DNA from: Bacteroidia bacterium
GTDB lineage: Bacteria > Bacteroidota > Bacteroidia > Bacteroidales > CAJPTX01
Assembly: GCA_905373475.1 (NCBI GenBank)
Contig: CAJPTC010000017.1
Coordinates: 1 to 54,556, forward strand
Reading direction: 5' to 3'
Length of the DNA: 54,556 nucleotides
Below are positions 37,617-47,514 of this stretch, piece by piece. Within the stretch, counting starts at the first letter, position 1. The number at the start of each line of letters is the position of its first letter. The notes beneath the pieces were generated by a model that was given only the letters and a program-made list of their open reading frames with translations, did no database searches and was not told the origin of the DNA. The translations under genes were made by a program, and so were the position numbers.

Positions 37617-38858
37617 TTAATTTTTCGCAAAACTATGGGCTAGGCGCACAACAACCTCGCTCGCTTTCTCCATGCTACGTACTGGCAAGTATTCCAAGAC
37701 GCTATGAAAATTCAGACCACCCGCAAAAAGGTTCGGACACGGCAACCCGCGTTCTGTTAGCCGCACACCATCAGTACCCCCTCGTATAGGACTACAATCG
37801 GGCACTATGCCAGCTTCCTCAAAAACCTCTTTTGCCCGTTCCACAATGTGCATTGACGCGTCAAGGTATGAAATCATATTAGGATACTGATCTTTTATCG
37901 TTACAGTTACAGTATCTGCCCCATAACGGTGATTGAGTAGGCTTGCCAAGCTCTCTAGTTTCCGTTTTCGTTGACAAAAAATCTCATTGTCAAATTCGCG
38001 GATGAGGTACGAAAGCTTAGCTTCCGTTTCGTTGCCTTCCATCTGATGTAAATGAAAGAAACCTTCGCGACCCTCAGTCATCTCAGGACGATCGGTAACG
38101 CCTAAAAGCGAGTCAAACTCTATAGCAATCCGCGCAGCGTTCAGCATCTTCCCTTTGGCTCCGCCTGGATGAACATTGATGCCACGAACACAGACCTCAG
38201 CACCTGCCGCATTGAAATTCTCGTAGGAGAGTTCCCCGAGCTTCCCCCCATCAACTGTATAGGCAAATGTTGCACCGAACTTCGCGATATCAAAGAAACG
38301 TACCCCCTCACCAATCTCTTCGTCGGGAGTAAAAGCAATACATAGCGGTGCGTGCGACACTTCGGGGTGGAGCGATAAATAACGAAGCGCTTCTACAATA
38401 GCAGCAACACCTGCCTTGTCGTCTGCCCCAAGAAGTGTAGTTCCGTCTGTCACGATAAGCCGTTGGCCTACGTACGAAAGAAGTTCGGGAGATTCTGTGG
38501 GCGAGAGTACATGCCCATTGCCCAAAACAATTTCGCCCCCAGAGTAGCTCTCTATAACGCGAGGTTTTACGCCAGCTCCAGGCGCATCGGGCGAGGTATC
38601 TACGTGGGCAAGGAAGCCTACCAAAGGTGCGTCGGCACGACAGTTGCGTCCCGCGAGTTTGCCCATAACATAGCCGAATTCGTCTATTACAACCTCATCT
38701 AGCCCCAACGCTTCAAGTTCAAACTTAAGCAGGTGGAGGAGTGTCCATTGTCCTTCCGTAGACGGATAGGTAGAATGAATGGGAGCACTCTGCGTATCAA
38801 TTTGCACATAGCGCAAGAAGCGTTTCTCAAGGGAGACACGATCTATCTCGATTTCCAT
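37617..38858 (-). CDS. pepT: peptidase T (tripeptidase)
   Basis: 413 residues, family M20. Zinc-site residues as in PepT: His85/Asp87 (AHVDTSPDAPG), the bridging Asp in LLGADDKAG (Asp146) and Glu180/Glu181 (FTPDEEIGEG). TVDGG and GGTDGVRLTERGLPCPNLFAGG are also typical. It releases the N-terminal residue of tripeptides in the cytoplasm, which suits an amino-acid-fermenting lifestyle. First gene of a pepT-guaD pair. Confidence 0.95.
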   Translation of the reverse strand: MEIEIDRVSLEKRFLRYVQIDTQSAPIHSTYPSTEGQWTLLHLLKFELEALGLDEVVIDEFGYVMGKLAGRNCRADAPLVGFLAHVDTSPDAPGAGVKPRVIESYSGGEIVLGNGHVLSPTESPELLSYVGQRLIVTDGTTLLGADDKAGVAAIVEALRYLSLHPEVSHAPLCIAFTPDEEIGEGVRFFDIAKFGATFAYTVDGGKLGELSYENFNAAGAEVCVRGINVHPGGAKGKMLNAARIAIEFDSLLGVTDRPEMTEGREGFFHLHQMEGNETEAKLSYLIREFDNEIFCQRKRKLESLASLLNHRYGADTVTVTIKDQYPNMISYLDASMHIVERAKEVFEEAGIVPDCSPIRGGTDGVRLTERGLPCPNLFAGGLNFHSVLEYLPVRSMEKASEVVVRLAHSFAKN

Positions 38859-38946
38859 GCTTTACCCTCATTATGGTAGAAAGACAACATCAAATGTAGA
38901 AATATTCCGACGCCTAGAGCTAGCCTTCCATGCAATTCCCGATTGA

Positions 38947-39068
38947 TGCCACATACTTGGCATGCATTTTGGTTAGAGATGCGGAGTGTGCGTTGAACTG
39001 GCGGTAAACATTCGCAGCCAGCTTAGCGTATACGAAACAGGTTTGGCACAACTTAGGAGGCGTGCCAA
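38947..39068. promoter_or_regulatory. paired TTGGCA half-sites upstream of the DUF3078 gene
   Basis: Two inverted repeats lie in the 248-bp gap. tgcca/ttggca spans 38947-38962 with 5 bases between. ttggcac/gtgccaa spans 39043-39068 with 12 bases between. The same half-site in two dyads suggests a regulator-binding region. Confidence 0.35.
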
Positions 39069-39106
39069 TAGTGTCAGTTCACTAACAATTTTGAGAAAAT
39101 AAAGAG

Positions 39107-40036
39107 ATGAGAAACAGAAGTTTGTCCATAGTAGTTGCGGTGGCAGCAATGCTCCTGTTTGTAGGTAGTGCTAGTGCACAAGGTGTTGTTCTTTCGCGCG
39201 ACAGCGCTTGGGTCTTTTCGGGCAATCTGTCAGCCACGTTCAACCAAGTGGCTTTGACGAATTGGGTTGCAGGGGGTGAAAATACATTAGGTGGCGAAGC
39301 AGCTGCTTTGTTAGACCTGAAGTATGCAAAGAGCAAACAGTTGTGGCAGAACACCCTAGAATTGGGGTATGGGCTTATGAAGCAAGGCGACAAGGGTGTC
39401 ATCAAAAATCTCGATAAAATTGATTTCGCCTCGCAGTATGGCTATCAAGCAACGCAAGCATGGTACTACAGTGCCCTCTTTGGCGTGAAGACGCAGTTCG
39501 CAGCGGGGTACAAATATCCCGATACGAAGAATGTGATTTCGGACTTTGCAGCCCCTCTTTATCTCCAGTTATCGCTTGGTGCAAGCTACAAGCCAGACAA
39601 CCATTTTTCCGCACTTATTTCCCCGCTTACAGCTCGTTGGACGTTCGTTCTGAACCAAGACCTCGCCGATCAGGGTGCTTTTGGCGTAAAATCAGGCACA
39701 TTTGATGCGGCAGGCGTTCGTACTGCTCCTGGCGAGAACCTACGTACCGAGCTCGGTGGATACATTAAGTTGGGCTACACCAATTCCTTTTTTAACAACA
39801 TGCTGGGGCTGACAACAAAGCTCGAGCTCTTCTCGAACTATCTCGAGAATCCGCAGAATGTTGATGTAAACTACGACCTCTTGCTCGATTTCAAGTTGAG
39901 GAGCTTCCTAACAGCACGGGCTCAACTCACCTTGATTTACGATGACGACCAGAAGATACCCAATGCGGCGGGGAAACCCGTAGCTGCATTGCAAGTACGT
40001 CAGATGTTTGGTCTGGGGCTCGCATACCGCTTCTAG
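39107..40036 (+). CDS. DUF3078 outer-membrane protein
   Basis: 309 residues with a signal peptide (cleaved after SASAQ). The FSGNLSATFNQVALTNWVAGGENTLGG opening segment (here split in two: FSGNLSATFNQVAL and NWVAGGENTLGG) is typical of DUF3078. The rest is beta-barrel-like and ends in a terminal aromatic residue (FGLGLAYRF). The role of the family is unknown to me. A strong terminator follows, so it is probably monocistronic. Confidence 0.8.
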   Translation: MRNRSLSIVVAVAAMLLFVGSASAQGVVLSRDSAWVFSGNLSATFNQVALTNWVAGGENTLGGEAAALLDLKYAKSKQLWQNTLELGYGLMKQGDKGVIKNLDKIDFASQYGYQATQAWYYSALFGVKTQFAAGYKYPDTKNVISDFAAPLYLQLSLGASYKPDNHFSALISPLTARWTFVLNQDLADQGAFGVKSGTFDAAGVRTAPGENLRTELGGYIKLGYTNSFFNNMLGLTTKLELFSNYLENPQNVDVNYDLLLDFKLRSFLTARAQLTLIYDDDQKIPNAAGKPVAALQVRQMFGLGLAYRF

Positions 40037-40064
40037 TACACGAAACAATAAATTCCGACCCTGG

Positions 40065-40091
40065 GGCGCAACGAAAGTTGCGCCTCTTTTT
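40065..40091 (+). terminator. intrinsic terminator after the DUF3078 gene
   Basis: ggcgcaac/gttgcgcc forms a perfect 8-bp stem with a gaaa tetraloop and is followed by tcttttt. Confidence 0.9.
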
Positions 40092-40116
40092 GTTGCATTG
40101 TACCCAACAATAGGAG

Positions 40117-40226
40117 ACATTTAACCACCCCAGAGAGAAGGGAGGCGTTTTCCTCTCTTCTCTTCTGGGGATTTTTATAGGCTAAATGTCTTTTCTGCGG
40201 CGTTGCATTTATCACTTGAATTTGGG
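40117..40226. mobile_element. solo IS30-type end (about 110 bp)
   Basis: It matches the hairpin and terminal repeat of the element at 18.3-19.4 kb: acatttaacca, the hairpin arms ccccagagagaagggagg and cctctcttctcttctgggg, and the tip gttgcatttatcacttgaat then ttggg. No transposase and no opposite end are visible. It lies between the DUF3078 terminator and the helicase promoter. Confidence 0.8.
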
Positions 40227-40295
40227 AGACATTGTATTTCCACTTCTAGTCTACTCTTTGTCCTAGTCTGATTGTTCAAGTTCCAATACTTGCAT

Positions 40296-40327
40296 TGTGG
40301 GTTACGTACGAACATTGCCTATTTTTG
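40296..40327 (+). promoter_or_regulatory. Bacteroidota-type promoter of the helicase gene
   Basis: TATTTTTG (40320-40327) matches the -7 consensus TAnnTTTG exactly, with a TTG about 22 bp upstream. Transcription would start near 40335. This favours ATG 40350 over the in-frame ATG at 40272, which lies upstream of the promoter. Confidence 0.65.
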
Positions 40328-40349
40328 TAAGGATTTGAAACCTAGAGCA

Positions 40350-43300
40350 ATGGGAAATCTGAAGTGCGAACTAACCTACCTACCAGAAGTCAGCTATGCA
40401 TTGTACCAGAACTATGTGCCTATTGTGCGAGAACTATTGCTTACCAACGAAGGCAATACGGCGCTAGAAAACTTGGAACTCTCCCTTTCTATCGATTCTT
40501 TTGGGCGTTTCCCGTACCAGCAAAAAATTGCTCTACTCGACGCACACGAGACGTTGCACTTTACCGACGATTTACACACTCTCAGTATTGATCCCACGGC
40601 GATATTACAACGAACTGAGCGGGTAGACACGGTGTTACGCCTTACCTTACAGGATGCTACGGGCACAACGCTACACTCGGAACTATTTCCAATAGCCCTC
40701 CTTCCCTTCGATTATGCCCTTCAGATAGACACCCTCCCTGAAATGCTCGCTGCGTTCGTTACGCCCAATTACCCAGCCATAGCTCCTATTTTGCAAAGAG
40801 CCTCGCATACTCTTTTCCAGTGGACTAATAATGGCTCTTTTGACGGTTACCAGTCGGGCGATCCGAATCGTGTACGAAAGATGATGGCGGCTGTTTACTA
40901 CGCCATTGTACAAGAACAACTTATCTATAGCGCTCTTCCTCCTAGCTATGAAAAGTGTGGGCAACGCATACGTATGTGCGATACTCTTTTCACACAGCGC
41001 ATGGCAAATTGCATTGAAATAAGTCTTCTCTATGCAGCCTGTCTCGAGGCTATTGATCTGCATCCTCTTCTCCTATTGTTGCCTGGGCATGCCATGGCGG
41101 GTGCTTGGCTCGTAGAGTCTTGTTTTCCTCACTGCGTCGTAGATGATGTAGCGCTCGTTGCAAAGCTTGCGGCGTCTGGTATACACCAAATTGAGTTGCT
41201 CGAGGCAACGTTAATGTTGAAAGATTTGTACGATGATTTCGATGCATCGGTAGACGTGGCACATCATCGTATAAGCACACTCGAACAACTCGCCTGCATA
41301 GACATCAAACGCTGTCGGCAAATCCCAATACGCCCAATGCCGCAACGTATCCCTAGCGACACGGGCTTTGCCATCATAGAACCGCCCAAAAAAGCTACGA
41401 AGAATGGGAGTGCTCCTAACGAGCTTCGCACCGCAACATTCGTAGAAGGTGAATCACAAATAGGGACGAAGCAAAATGTATGGGAACGTAAACTTCTTGA
41501 CCTCTCATTGCGCAACCCGCTGATAAATACTCGTAGCACCCGCAATATGCTCCCCTTTCTTTCCGTCAATCTTGGTGAGTTAGAGAATCATCTTGCAGAC
41601 CGCGCTGAGTTTACGATACTGCCTCAACCAGAAGAATGGGGCGAGGGGATGCAAAGCAAGGAGCTTTTCCGTGTACTTAATGCCGATTCTCCCATTTCGG
41701 TACTTGTGAATAACGAGCTAAAAGTGCACAGACTCTATGCTCGCTACAAACAAGAAGAACTCAACACAGCAGTTGTACATCTATATCGTGCAGCTCGCAT
41801 ATCGATGGAAGAGAATGGAGCCAATTCGCTCTACTTAGCTCTCGGTATGTTACGTTGGTATGAGAGTGAAACAAGCGATGTGGCGCGCTATGCGCCCGTG
41901 ATACTGCTACCTGTAGAACTTCTTAAAAAATCCTCTCGGCAAGGCTACGTTCTTCGTTCTCGCGACGAAGACACGCTGATCAACATTACGCTCCTCGAAA
42001 AGCTACGACAAGATTTTGGCATCAATATAGGTGGATTAGACCCGTTGCCGCGCGATGAACACGGGGTGGATATAACCCTGATTTTCTCTACGATACGAAT
42101 GGCCGTAATGGCACAAAAACGTTGGGACATTGAAGAAGTGGCGCTGGTAGGTCTTTTCTCCTTTAGCAAGTTTGTAATGTGGAACGACCTCCATAACAAT
42201 GCCGAAAAACTTGCTCGCAATAAAGTAGTGCAATGCCTCCTGGCTCAAAAGAATATCGGCATAGAGACGCTACCCGAGCTCCCCGATTTTGATGCCGTCT
42301 ATAAACCCGCCGATGTTGCACTCCCCGTGAGTGCCGATGCCTACCAATTAGGGGCTGTTGTGGCTGCAACTGCAGGGGAAAGTTTCATACTCCATGGGCC
42401 TCCTGGGACGGGTAAATCGCAGACCATTACGAACATCATTGCCAATGCGCTCTACCACGGGCAGAAAGTCCTTTTTGTAGCGGAGAAAATGGCAGCCCTC
42501 TCAGTAGTGCAGAAACGTCTGAATCAGATAGGGTTAGAAGCCTTTTGTTTGGAACTATTCTCCAACAAGGCCAGCAAAACAGAGGTACTACGCCAACTAC
42601 AGGCCTCGGCAGATATAGCACAGTACCAACAAGTAGAGAATTACGCGGCAGAATCTGAACGCCTTCTCGCATTGCGAGAAGAGCTTGCTGGGTTTGTAAA
42701 GCTGATGCATAAATCCTTGAACATCGGATTCTCTCTCTATGAAGCCATTGGACGATATCTAGTACTTGCGGCACAGCTTCCCAAAGTTCCTTTGAACTTC
42801 ACTATTGTGCACCCTAATACTCTCACCGCGGAGGAATTCGCAGAACTAGGCACAGAGCTCGAAAAAACACAAGCCACAGTGCAAGTATGCGGGAGTATTG
42901 CTACACACCCCTTGGTGCGCGTCGGGGAGGTTAACTATACACCATTGCTGGAGCAGGAGGCAAAGGAACGCTTGTCAGAACTCCTACAACACATAGCGCA
43001 GTTTCTACCTACATATCAAGGTGTAACTTCTACGCTCTTAGGAGATAACGAATTAAGTCGTGCGACGCAACTAGAACAGTTTGCTCAACTTATTACCATA
43101 CTACAGGCAGGGAAAGAGGTATTAGTAGATGCGTTGCGTGCGGAACAACCCCAAGAAGTGTTGAAAGAAATTTCGGCTTTTATAGACCACGGTCTTCGGT
43201 TTGCAGAGCTGAAAACGCGGCTACTGTCGCACTATGACCAGCGCCTTTTGGAAGAGGATGTTCTGGTGCTCGAACGTGACTGGTACAGTGCACGAACACA

Positions 43301-46115
43301 ATGGTTTTTACCCAAATATTTTGCCTCACATAAATTCCGCAAACAGTTGTCGTTCTATCGTCGGCATCATACCCCAATCGCGAATGCCGAAGTGCCCGCT
43401 TTACTCGAAGATTTACGCAACTATCACGCTGAATACGAATACATTATCCGGCAGGATGCTAGCAAGCATTTAGGTAAGCTCTGGAAAGGCGATGCTTCCG
43501 ACTGGGAACTTCTTTCCTCTGCTTTGGAAACAACACAATTGCTTGTTGACGCCATTGTAGCACTTGTTGGGAACGTTGTCTTTGTAAAAGCCGATGGGCT
43601 CGCTTTAGCATCGGCACTCGCCAATGGTTTGCAAAACTTTTTAGCGTTGCATCAACAGGAATTGCAAGCCTTTGTTGATGGTTACAAAAAACTACGGACG
43701 CTGCAATTAGAAGTCGCTAGGTTGCTTGTCTTTACGTTACCGCAACCTGCCTCAGATTATCTAAGGTTTGTGCAAACATACTACGATGGACTACTAGCAA
43801 ATTTGGACAAGTTGCGCGATTGGGAGAACTGGCTTGCACAGCGCACTCGGTTAGAACAAAAGGGCTATACCTCCTTTATACAGAGTATTGAGACAGGAGA
43901 AATTCCGCTCGAGCATTTGAAAGATACTTTCCTTCTTGTCTTCTATCAGGCGCTTATCCTCGAAGTAGTGAGCGCGCACCCGCAACTGGCGCACTTTAAT
44001 AGTGCGCTATTTGAGCAGGAGATAGAACGCTTCCGAAAACTGAGTGAGCGTTTTGAACACTACACCCAGCTTGAACTTTTTGCACGTCTGGCGGCCTCGC
44101 TGCCTGCAATGCAGACAGATGCTAATAGCAATTCCGAACTAGGATTTCTACAGCGAAATCTGCGAAACAATGGACGTGGTGTTCCCCTTCGCAAATTGTT
44201 TGAGGGCTTAAGGAAGCTGCTCCCGCGTCTAAAGCCTTGTATGCTTATGAGTCCGATCTCTGTGGCGCAGTATATAGACCTTGACGCGATGAAGTTCGAT
44301 CTCGTAATCTTCGACGAGGCTTCGCAACTCCCGACCTGTGAGGCTGTGGCTGCTATTGCACGCGGTGAAAACGTCGTAGTTGTGGGAGACCCAAATCAGA
44401 TGCCTCCTACACAATTCTTCGTCTCCAACAAGGAGGATGAAGAGAACCTTGAGCTAGAAGACCTCGAGTCTATTCTAGACGACTGCCTCGCACTCCCTCT
44501 TCCGTCGCGTCATCTCTTGTGCCACTATCGGAGCAAACACGAGAGCCTTATTGCTTTCAGCAATGCAAAGTTCTACGAGAATAGGCTACTCACCTTCCCA
44601 AGTCCAGATGATCGAGTGAGTAAGGTTGCCTTTTGTCCTGTAAAAGGGGTTTACGACCGAGGAAGAACACGCACCAATGTAGCTGAAGCACAAGCAGTAG
44701 TTGAGGCCGTAATGGAACACCTTGCAGATCCCTCAAAGAGAATGCGGAGTCTCGGGATTGTAACTTTCAGTGTCCCGCAACAAAACATGGTGGAAGATTT
44801 GCTTTCAGCTGCTTTCGCCGCACATCCCGAGCTTGAGGCGCAGGATGCACAGTCGTCGGAATCTATTTTCGTGAAAAACCTAGAGAATGTACAGGGCGAC
44901 GAGCGCGACGTTATATTTTTCTCCGTGGGCTACGGCGCAGATGCTGCGGGATATGTGAGTCACAATTTTGGTCCGCTGAATCAGAAAGGTGGTTGGCGAC
45001 GCCTAAATGTGGCAATAACGCGCGCCCGTTATGAGATGGCGATATACTCCACACTGCGTTACGACCAGATAGATCTGAAGCGTACACAAGCAGAAGGAGT
45101 CTTGGCGCTAAGAGCTTTTTTAGAGTTTGCAGAGAAAGGGCTCGCAGGATTGAAAACTCTTAATAATGCACTGCGTAACGAGTCGCACAGCACTTCAATT
45201 GTGGAGCTAATAGCAGCCGCTTTACGGGCGCGAGGCTACCAGCTAGATACACAGATCGGGTGCTCGGACTACAGAATAGATATAGCCATAATAGACGATG
45301 CAGAGCAAGGAGAGTATCTGCTTGGCATTGTGTGCGATGGCGAGAACTACCAACGTGCTAAGACAGTAGCCGACCGAGAAATTACCCACCCTAAGGTGCT
45401 ACATACATTGGGATGGCGTATTCTACGAATTTGGGCACTCGATTGGTTACAAAAGTGCGATGAGGTCTTGCAAAAGATTGAGACGGCAATTGCAGAGGCT
45501 CGTACCCATAAGGCGGTTGCAAGCAAAGGATCTGTTTCTACCGCGCAGCCTGATAATACAGAGGAAACACTAAAAGCGCCCAAACTAGTAACAGTAGCGG
45601 CTCAGCAGATAACCTCGGCGAAAATAGCGTATAACGAGATTGAACTCTCTCCTGTACAGGCACCAAGCGAAGCCTTTACCGCAGCAATGCACAAACACAA
45701 GGTGATAGCTCAGATACGGCAAATCGTCAATACAGAAGCCCCTGTGCACAAGGAATATGTGGTACGTAAAGTGATAGCCGCATGGGGAATCTCGCGCGTG
45801 GGGAGCAAAATAAGCGCGTACCTAGATTCTCTATTCGCTGAATTGGCGTATCCGACGATGGTCTATGACGACGATTGTTTCTTCTGGCTGCCCGAGCAGA
45901 ATCCGACTACACATGCAACCTATCGTTCATTCCACAATCTGCCAAACTACGTACCGCCCGAGGAAATTGCAGTTGCTGCGCAAGAGGTACTTCGTCAGCA
46001 GGGCTCGTTGCCACATGATGATCTTTTACGTGAAGTAGCGCATCTTTTAGGTTTTAGTCGTTTGACGCCGAGTGTAGTAACAGCTCTTGAGCGCGGAGTA
46101 AGCAAACTGGGCTAG
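40350..46115 (+). CDS. large SF1 helicase, DUF4011 type, with transglutaminase-like and nuclease-like parts
   Basis: 1921 residues from the promoter-supported start. Near the N-terminus, NCIEISLLYAACLEA with Cys221 and PGHAMAGAW with His247 look like a transglutaminase-type Cys/His pair. The DUF4011 region follows (WERKLLDLSLRNPLINTR), then a superfamily 1 helicase core: Walker A GPPGTGKS at 683-690, Walker B DEAS at 1322-1325, GDPNQMPPTQFF, NVQGDERDVIFFSVGYG and NVAITRARYEMAIYS. The tail has a Vsr/DUF559-like nuclease segment (SDYRIDIAIIDD, GIVCDGENYQRA) where Val1661 stands in the place of the usual Glu, and a DUF3320-like end. Such proteins occur in genomic islands and are suspected of roles in phage defence or DNA repair. 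Only one gene is present; no partner is obvious. Confidence 0.85.
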   Translation: MGNLKCELTYLPEVSYALYQNYVPIVRELLLTNEGNTALENLELSLSIDSFGRFPYQQKIALLDAHETLHFTDDLHTLSIDPTAILQRTERVDTVLRLTLQDATGTTLHSELFPIALLPFDYALQIDTLPEMLAAFVTPNYPAIAPILQRASHTLFQWTNNGSFDGYQSGDPNRVRKMMAAVYYAIVQEQLIYSALPPSYEKCGQRIRMCDTLFTQRMANCIEISLLYAACLEAIDLHPLLLLLPGHAMAGAWLVESCFPHCVVDDVALVAKLAASGIHQIELLEATLMLKDLYDDFDASVDVAHHRISTLEQLACIDIKRCRQIPIRPMPQRIPSDTGFAIIEPPKKATKNGSAPNELRTATFVEGESQIGTKQNVWERKLLDLSLRNPLINTRSTRNMLPFLSVNLGELENHLADRAEFTILPQPEEWGEGMQSKELFRVLNADSPISVLVNNELKVHRLYARYKQEELNTAVVHLYRAARISMEENGANSLYLALGMLRWYESETSDVARYAPVILLPVELLKKSSRQGYVLRSRDEDTLINITLLEKLRQDFGINIGGLDPLPRDEHGVDITLIFSTIRMAVMAQKRWDIEEVALVGLFSFSKFVMWNDLHNNAEKLARNKVVQCLLAQKNIGIETLPELPDFDAVYKPADVALPVSADAYQLGAVVAATAGESFILHGPPGTGKSQTITNIIANALYHGQKVLFVAEKMAALSVVQKRLNQIGLEAFCLELFSNKASKTEVLRQLQASADIAQYQQVENYAAESERLLALREELAGFVKLMHKSLNIGFSLYEAIGRYLVLAAQLPKVPLNFTIVHPNTLTAEEFAELGTELEKTQATVQVCGSIATHPLVRVGEVNYTPLLEQEAKERLSELLQHIAQFLPTYQGVTSTLLGDNELSRATQLEQFAQLITILQAGKEVLVDALRAEQPQEVLKEISAFIDHGLRFAELKTRLLSHYDQRLLEEDVLVLERDWYSARTQWFLPKYFASHKFRKQLSFYRRHHTPIANAEVPALLEDLRNYHAEYEYIIRQDASKHLGKLWKGDASDWELLSSALETTQLLVDAIVALVGNVVFVKADGLALASALANGLQNFLALHQQELQAFVDGYKKLRTLQLEVARLLVFTLPQPASDYLRFVQTYYDGLLANLDKLRDWENWLAQRTRLEQKGYTSFIQSIETGEIPLEHLKDTFLLVFYQALILEVVSAHPQLAHFNSALFEQEIERFRKLSERFEHYTQLELFARLAASLPAMQTDANSNSELGFLQRNLRNNGRGVPLRKLFEGLRKLLPRLKPCMLMSPISVAQYIDLDAMKFDLVIFDEASQLPTCEAVAAIARGENVVVVGDPNQMPPTQFFVSNKEDEENLELEDLESILDDCLALPLPSRHLLCHYRSKHESLIAFSNAKFYENRLLTFPSPDDRVSKVAFCPVKGVYDRGRTRTNVAEAQAVVEAVMEHLADPSKRMRSLGIVTFSVPQQNMVEDLLSAAFAAHPELEAQDAQSSESIFVKNLENVQGDERDVIFFSVGYGADAAGYVSHNFGPLNQKGGWRRLNVAITRARYEMAIYSTLRYDQIDLKRTQAEGVLALRAFLEFAEKGLAGLKTLNNALRNESHSTSIVELIAAALRARGYQLDTQIGCSDYRIDIAIIDDAEQGEYLLGIVCDGENYQRAKTVADREITHPKVLHTLGWRILRIWALDWLQKCDEVLQKIETAIAEARTHKAVASKGSVSTAQPDNTEETLKAPKLVTVAAQQITSAKIAYNEIELSPVQAPSEAFTAAMHKHKVIAQIRQIVNTEAPVHKEYVVRKVIAAWGISRVGSKISAYLDSLFAELAYPTMVYDDDCFFWLPEQNPTTHATYRSFHNLPNYVPPEEIAVAAQEVLRQQGSLPHDDLLREVAHLLGFSRLTPSVVTALERGVSKLG

Positions 46116-46284
46116 TGTGTTGAACGCAACGAATGTGAGGCAAGCAATCTAGTGCTTGGAAATCAAGGTTGTGCAATGCATACACTAAGAAGGTATTCCA
46201 TGTACCACGATACTATCGTAAAAAGCAATAAGCCCCCTATCCTCGCGTTTTTAATGAGCTATCGAACTAAAAGGTATTGATCTG

Positions 46285-47505
46285 ATGAGAGTGTGGAACA
46301 CAAAATGGATATTCGGACTGTCGCTTGTGGGGAGTCTCCTAAGTGGTGTGGCATCGGCGCAAACGAAGCCTAGTGAAATAGATGGTCGTTCGGCACAAGG
46401 AGGTTCGCGAAATATTTTGCACCCTGCCGTACCGTTACTCTCTATTGCGCCAGACTCGCGCTCTTCTGCAATGGGGGACGCGGGGGTGGCTTCCGAGCCT
46501 GACGTATTTAGCCAACACTGGAACTCTGCTAAGTATGCTCTAATCCCTAAGCAATGGGGTGTTGCCATTTCCTATATCCCATGGTTGCGCAAACTAACAA
46601 ACGAGATCAACCTTGCCTACTTGGCAGGATATTATCGCATAGACAAGATGCAAACTCTTTCGGCATCATTGCGCTACTTTTCGATGGGTCAGATGAAGTT
46701 CACAGACGAGATGGGAAATCCGCTCACAACGCACAACCCGAACGAATTTGCCATAGATGTTGCCTATTCTCGCCTTTTCATAGAAAACTTTGGAGGCGCA
46801 GTAGCATTCCGTATTATTCGTTCCGACCTTACGGGCGGCGTTACACAACAAAACAGTGCAGGTACTTCCAGTGCGGGGATGTCTTACGCGGCTGATATAG
46901 CACTCTACTACCAAGACAAATTGAAATTGGGAGGCATGCCCGCTGAGTATGCATTGGGCTTAACCATCACCAATATTGGATCGAAACTTTCGTACAACGA
47001 CGTTTATAAAAACTTTATTCCGATCACGCTCCGCTTAGGCGGACGTTTCTCTGCTGATATCGATCAGTATAATCGTCTAAGCGCTCTACTCGATGCATCG
47101 AAGCTCCTGATTCCAACACCGCCCATTTACGATGGCAGTCATAACATCATCAAGGGGTACAATCCTGACGTGGCAGTCGTCTCAGGAATGCTTCAATCGT
47201 TCTATGATGCTCCAGGTGGCGCTAAAGAGGAGTTTCAGGAAATCTACTGGGGCGGTGGCGTAGAGTATTCTTACGCTAAACAGTTCGCACTACGGGCTGG
47301 CTACTTCTTTGAACACGAAGAGAAGGGAGGGCGTCAGTATTTCACGCTTGGTGCAGGTGTAACCTACAACATATTTGGTCTTGATGCTTCATACATTATT
47401 CCGAGTGCTGGATTTAATAGCCCCTTAGCGAATACTATGCGTTTTTCGTTATCGGTGAATTTCGATCAACCTAAAGGAAATAAGAAACGTTCGCGTCGCG
47501 CTTAA
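46285..47505 (+). CDS. porV: PorV, T9SS outer-membrane shuttle protein
   Basis: 406 residues with a signal peptide (near VASAQ) and the family motif PDSRSSAMGDAGVASEPDVFSQHWN. A barrel of FadL type follows, rich in aromatic and Gly residues. PorV (LptO) takes T9SS cargo from the translocon to the PorU sortase complex. ispF follows 9 bp downstream, an order I recall from P. gingivalis. PorU is not in the window. It would serve the two T9SS cargo proteins encoded at 5.4-18.1 kb. Confidence 0.9.
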   Translation: MRVWNTKWIFGLSLVGSLLSGVASAQTKPSEIDGRSAQGGSRNILHPAVPLLSIAPDSRSSAMGDAGVASEPDVFSQHWNSAKYALIPKQWGVAISYIPWLRKLTNEINLAYLAGYYRIDKMQTLSASLRYFSMGQMKFTDEMGNPLTTHNPNEFAIDVAYSRLFIENFGGAVAFRIIRSDLTGGVTQQNSAGTSSAGMSYAADIALYYQDKLKLGGMPAEYALGLTITNIGSKLSYNDVYKNFIPITLRLGGRFSADIDQYNRLSALLDASKLLIPTPPIYDGSHNIIKGYNPDVAVVSGMLQSFYDAPGGAKEEFQEIYWGGGVEYSYAKQFALRAGYFFEHEEKGGRQYFTLGAGVTYNIFGLDASYIIPSAGFNSPLANTMRFSLSVNFDQPKGNKKRSRRA

Positions 47506-47514
47506 ACGCGTGTA

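Noticed and set aside
41264..45583. Several minus-strand frames inside the helicase gene
   Set aside because: Shadows of a continuous, motif-rich plus-strand frame.
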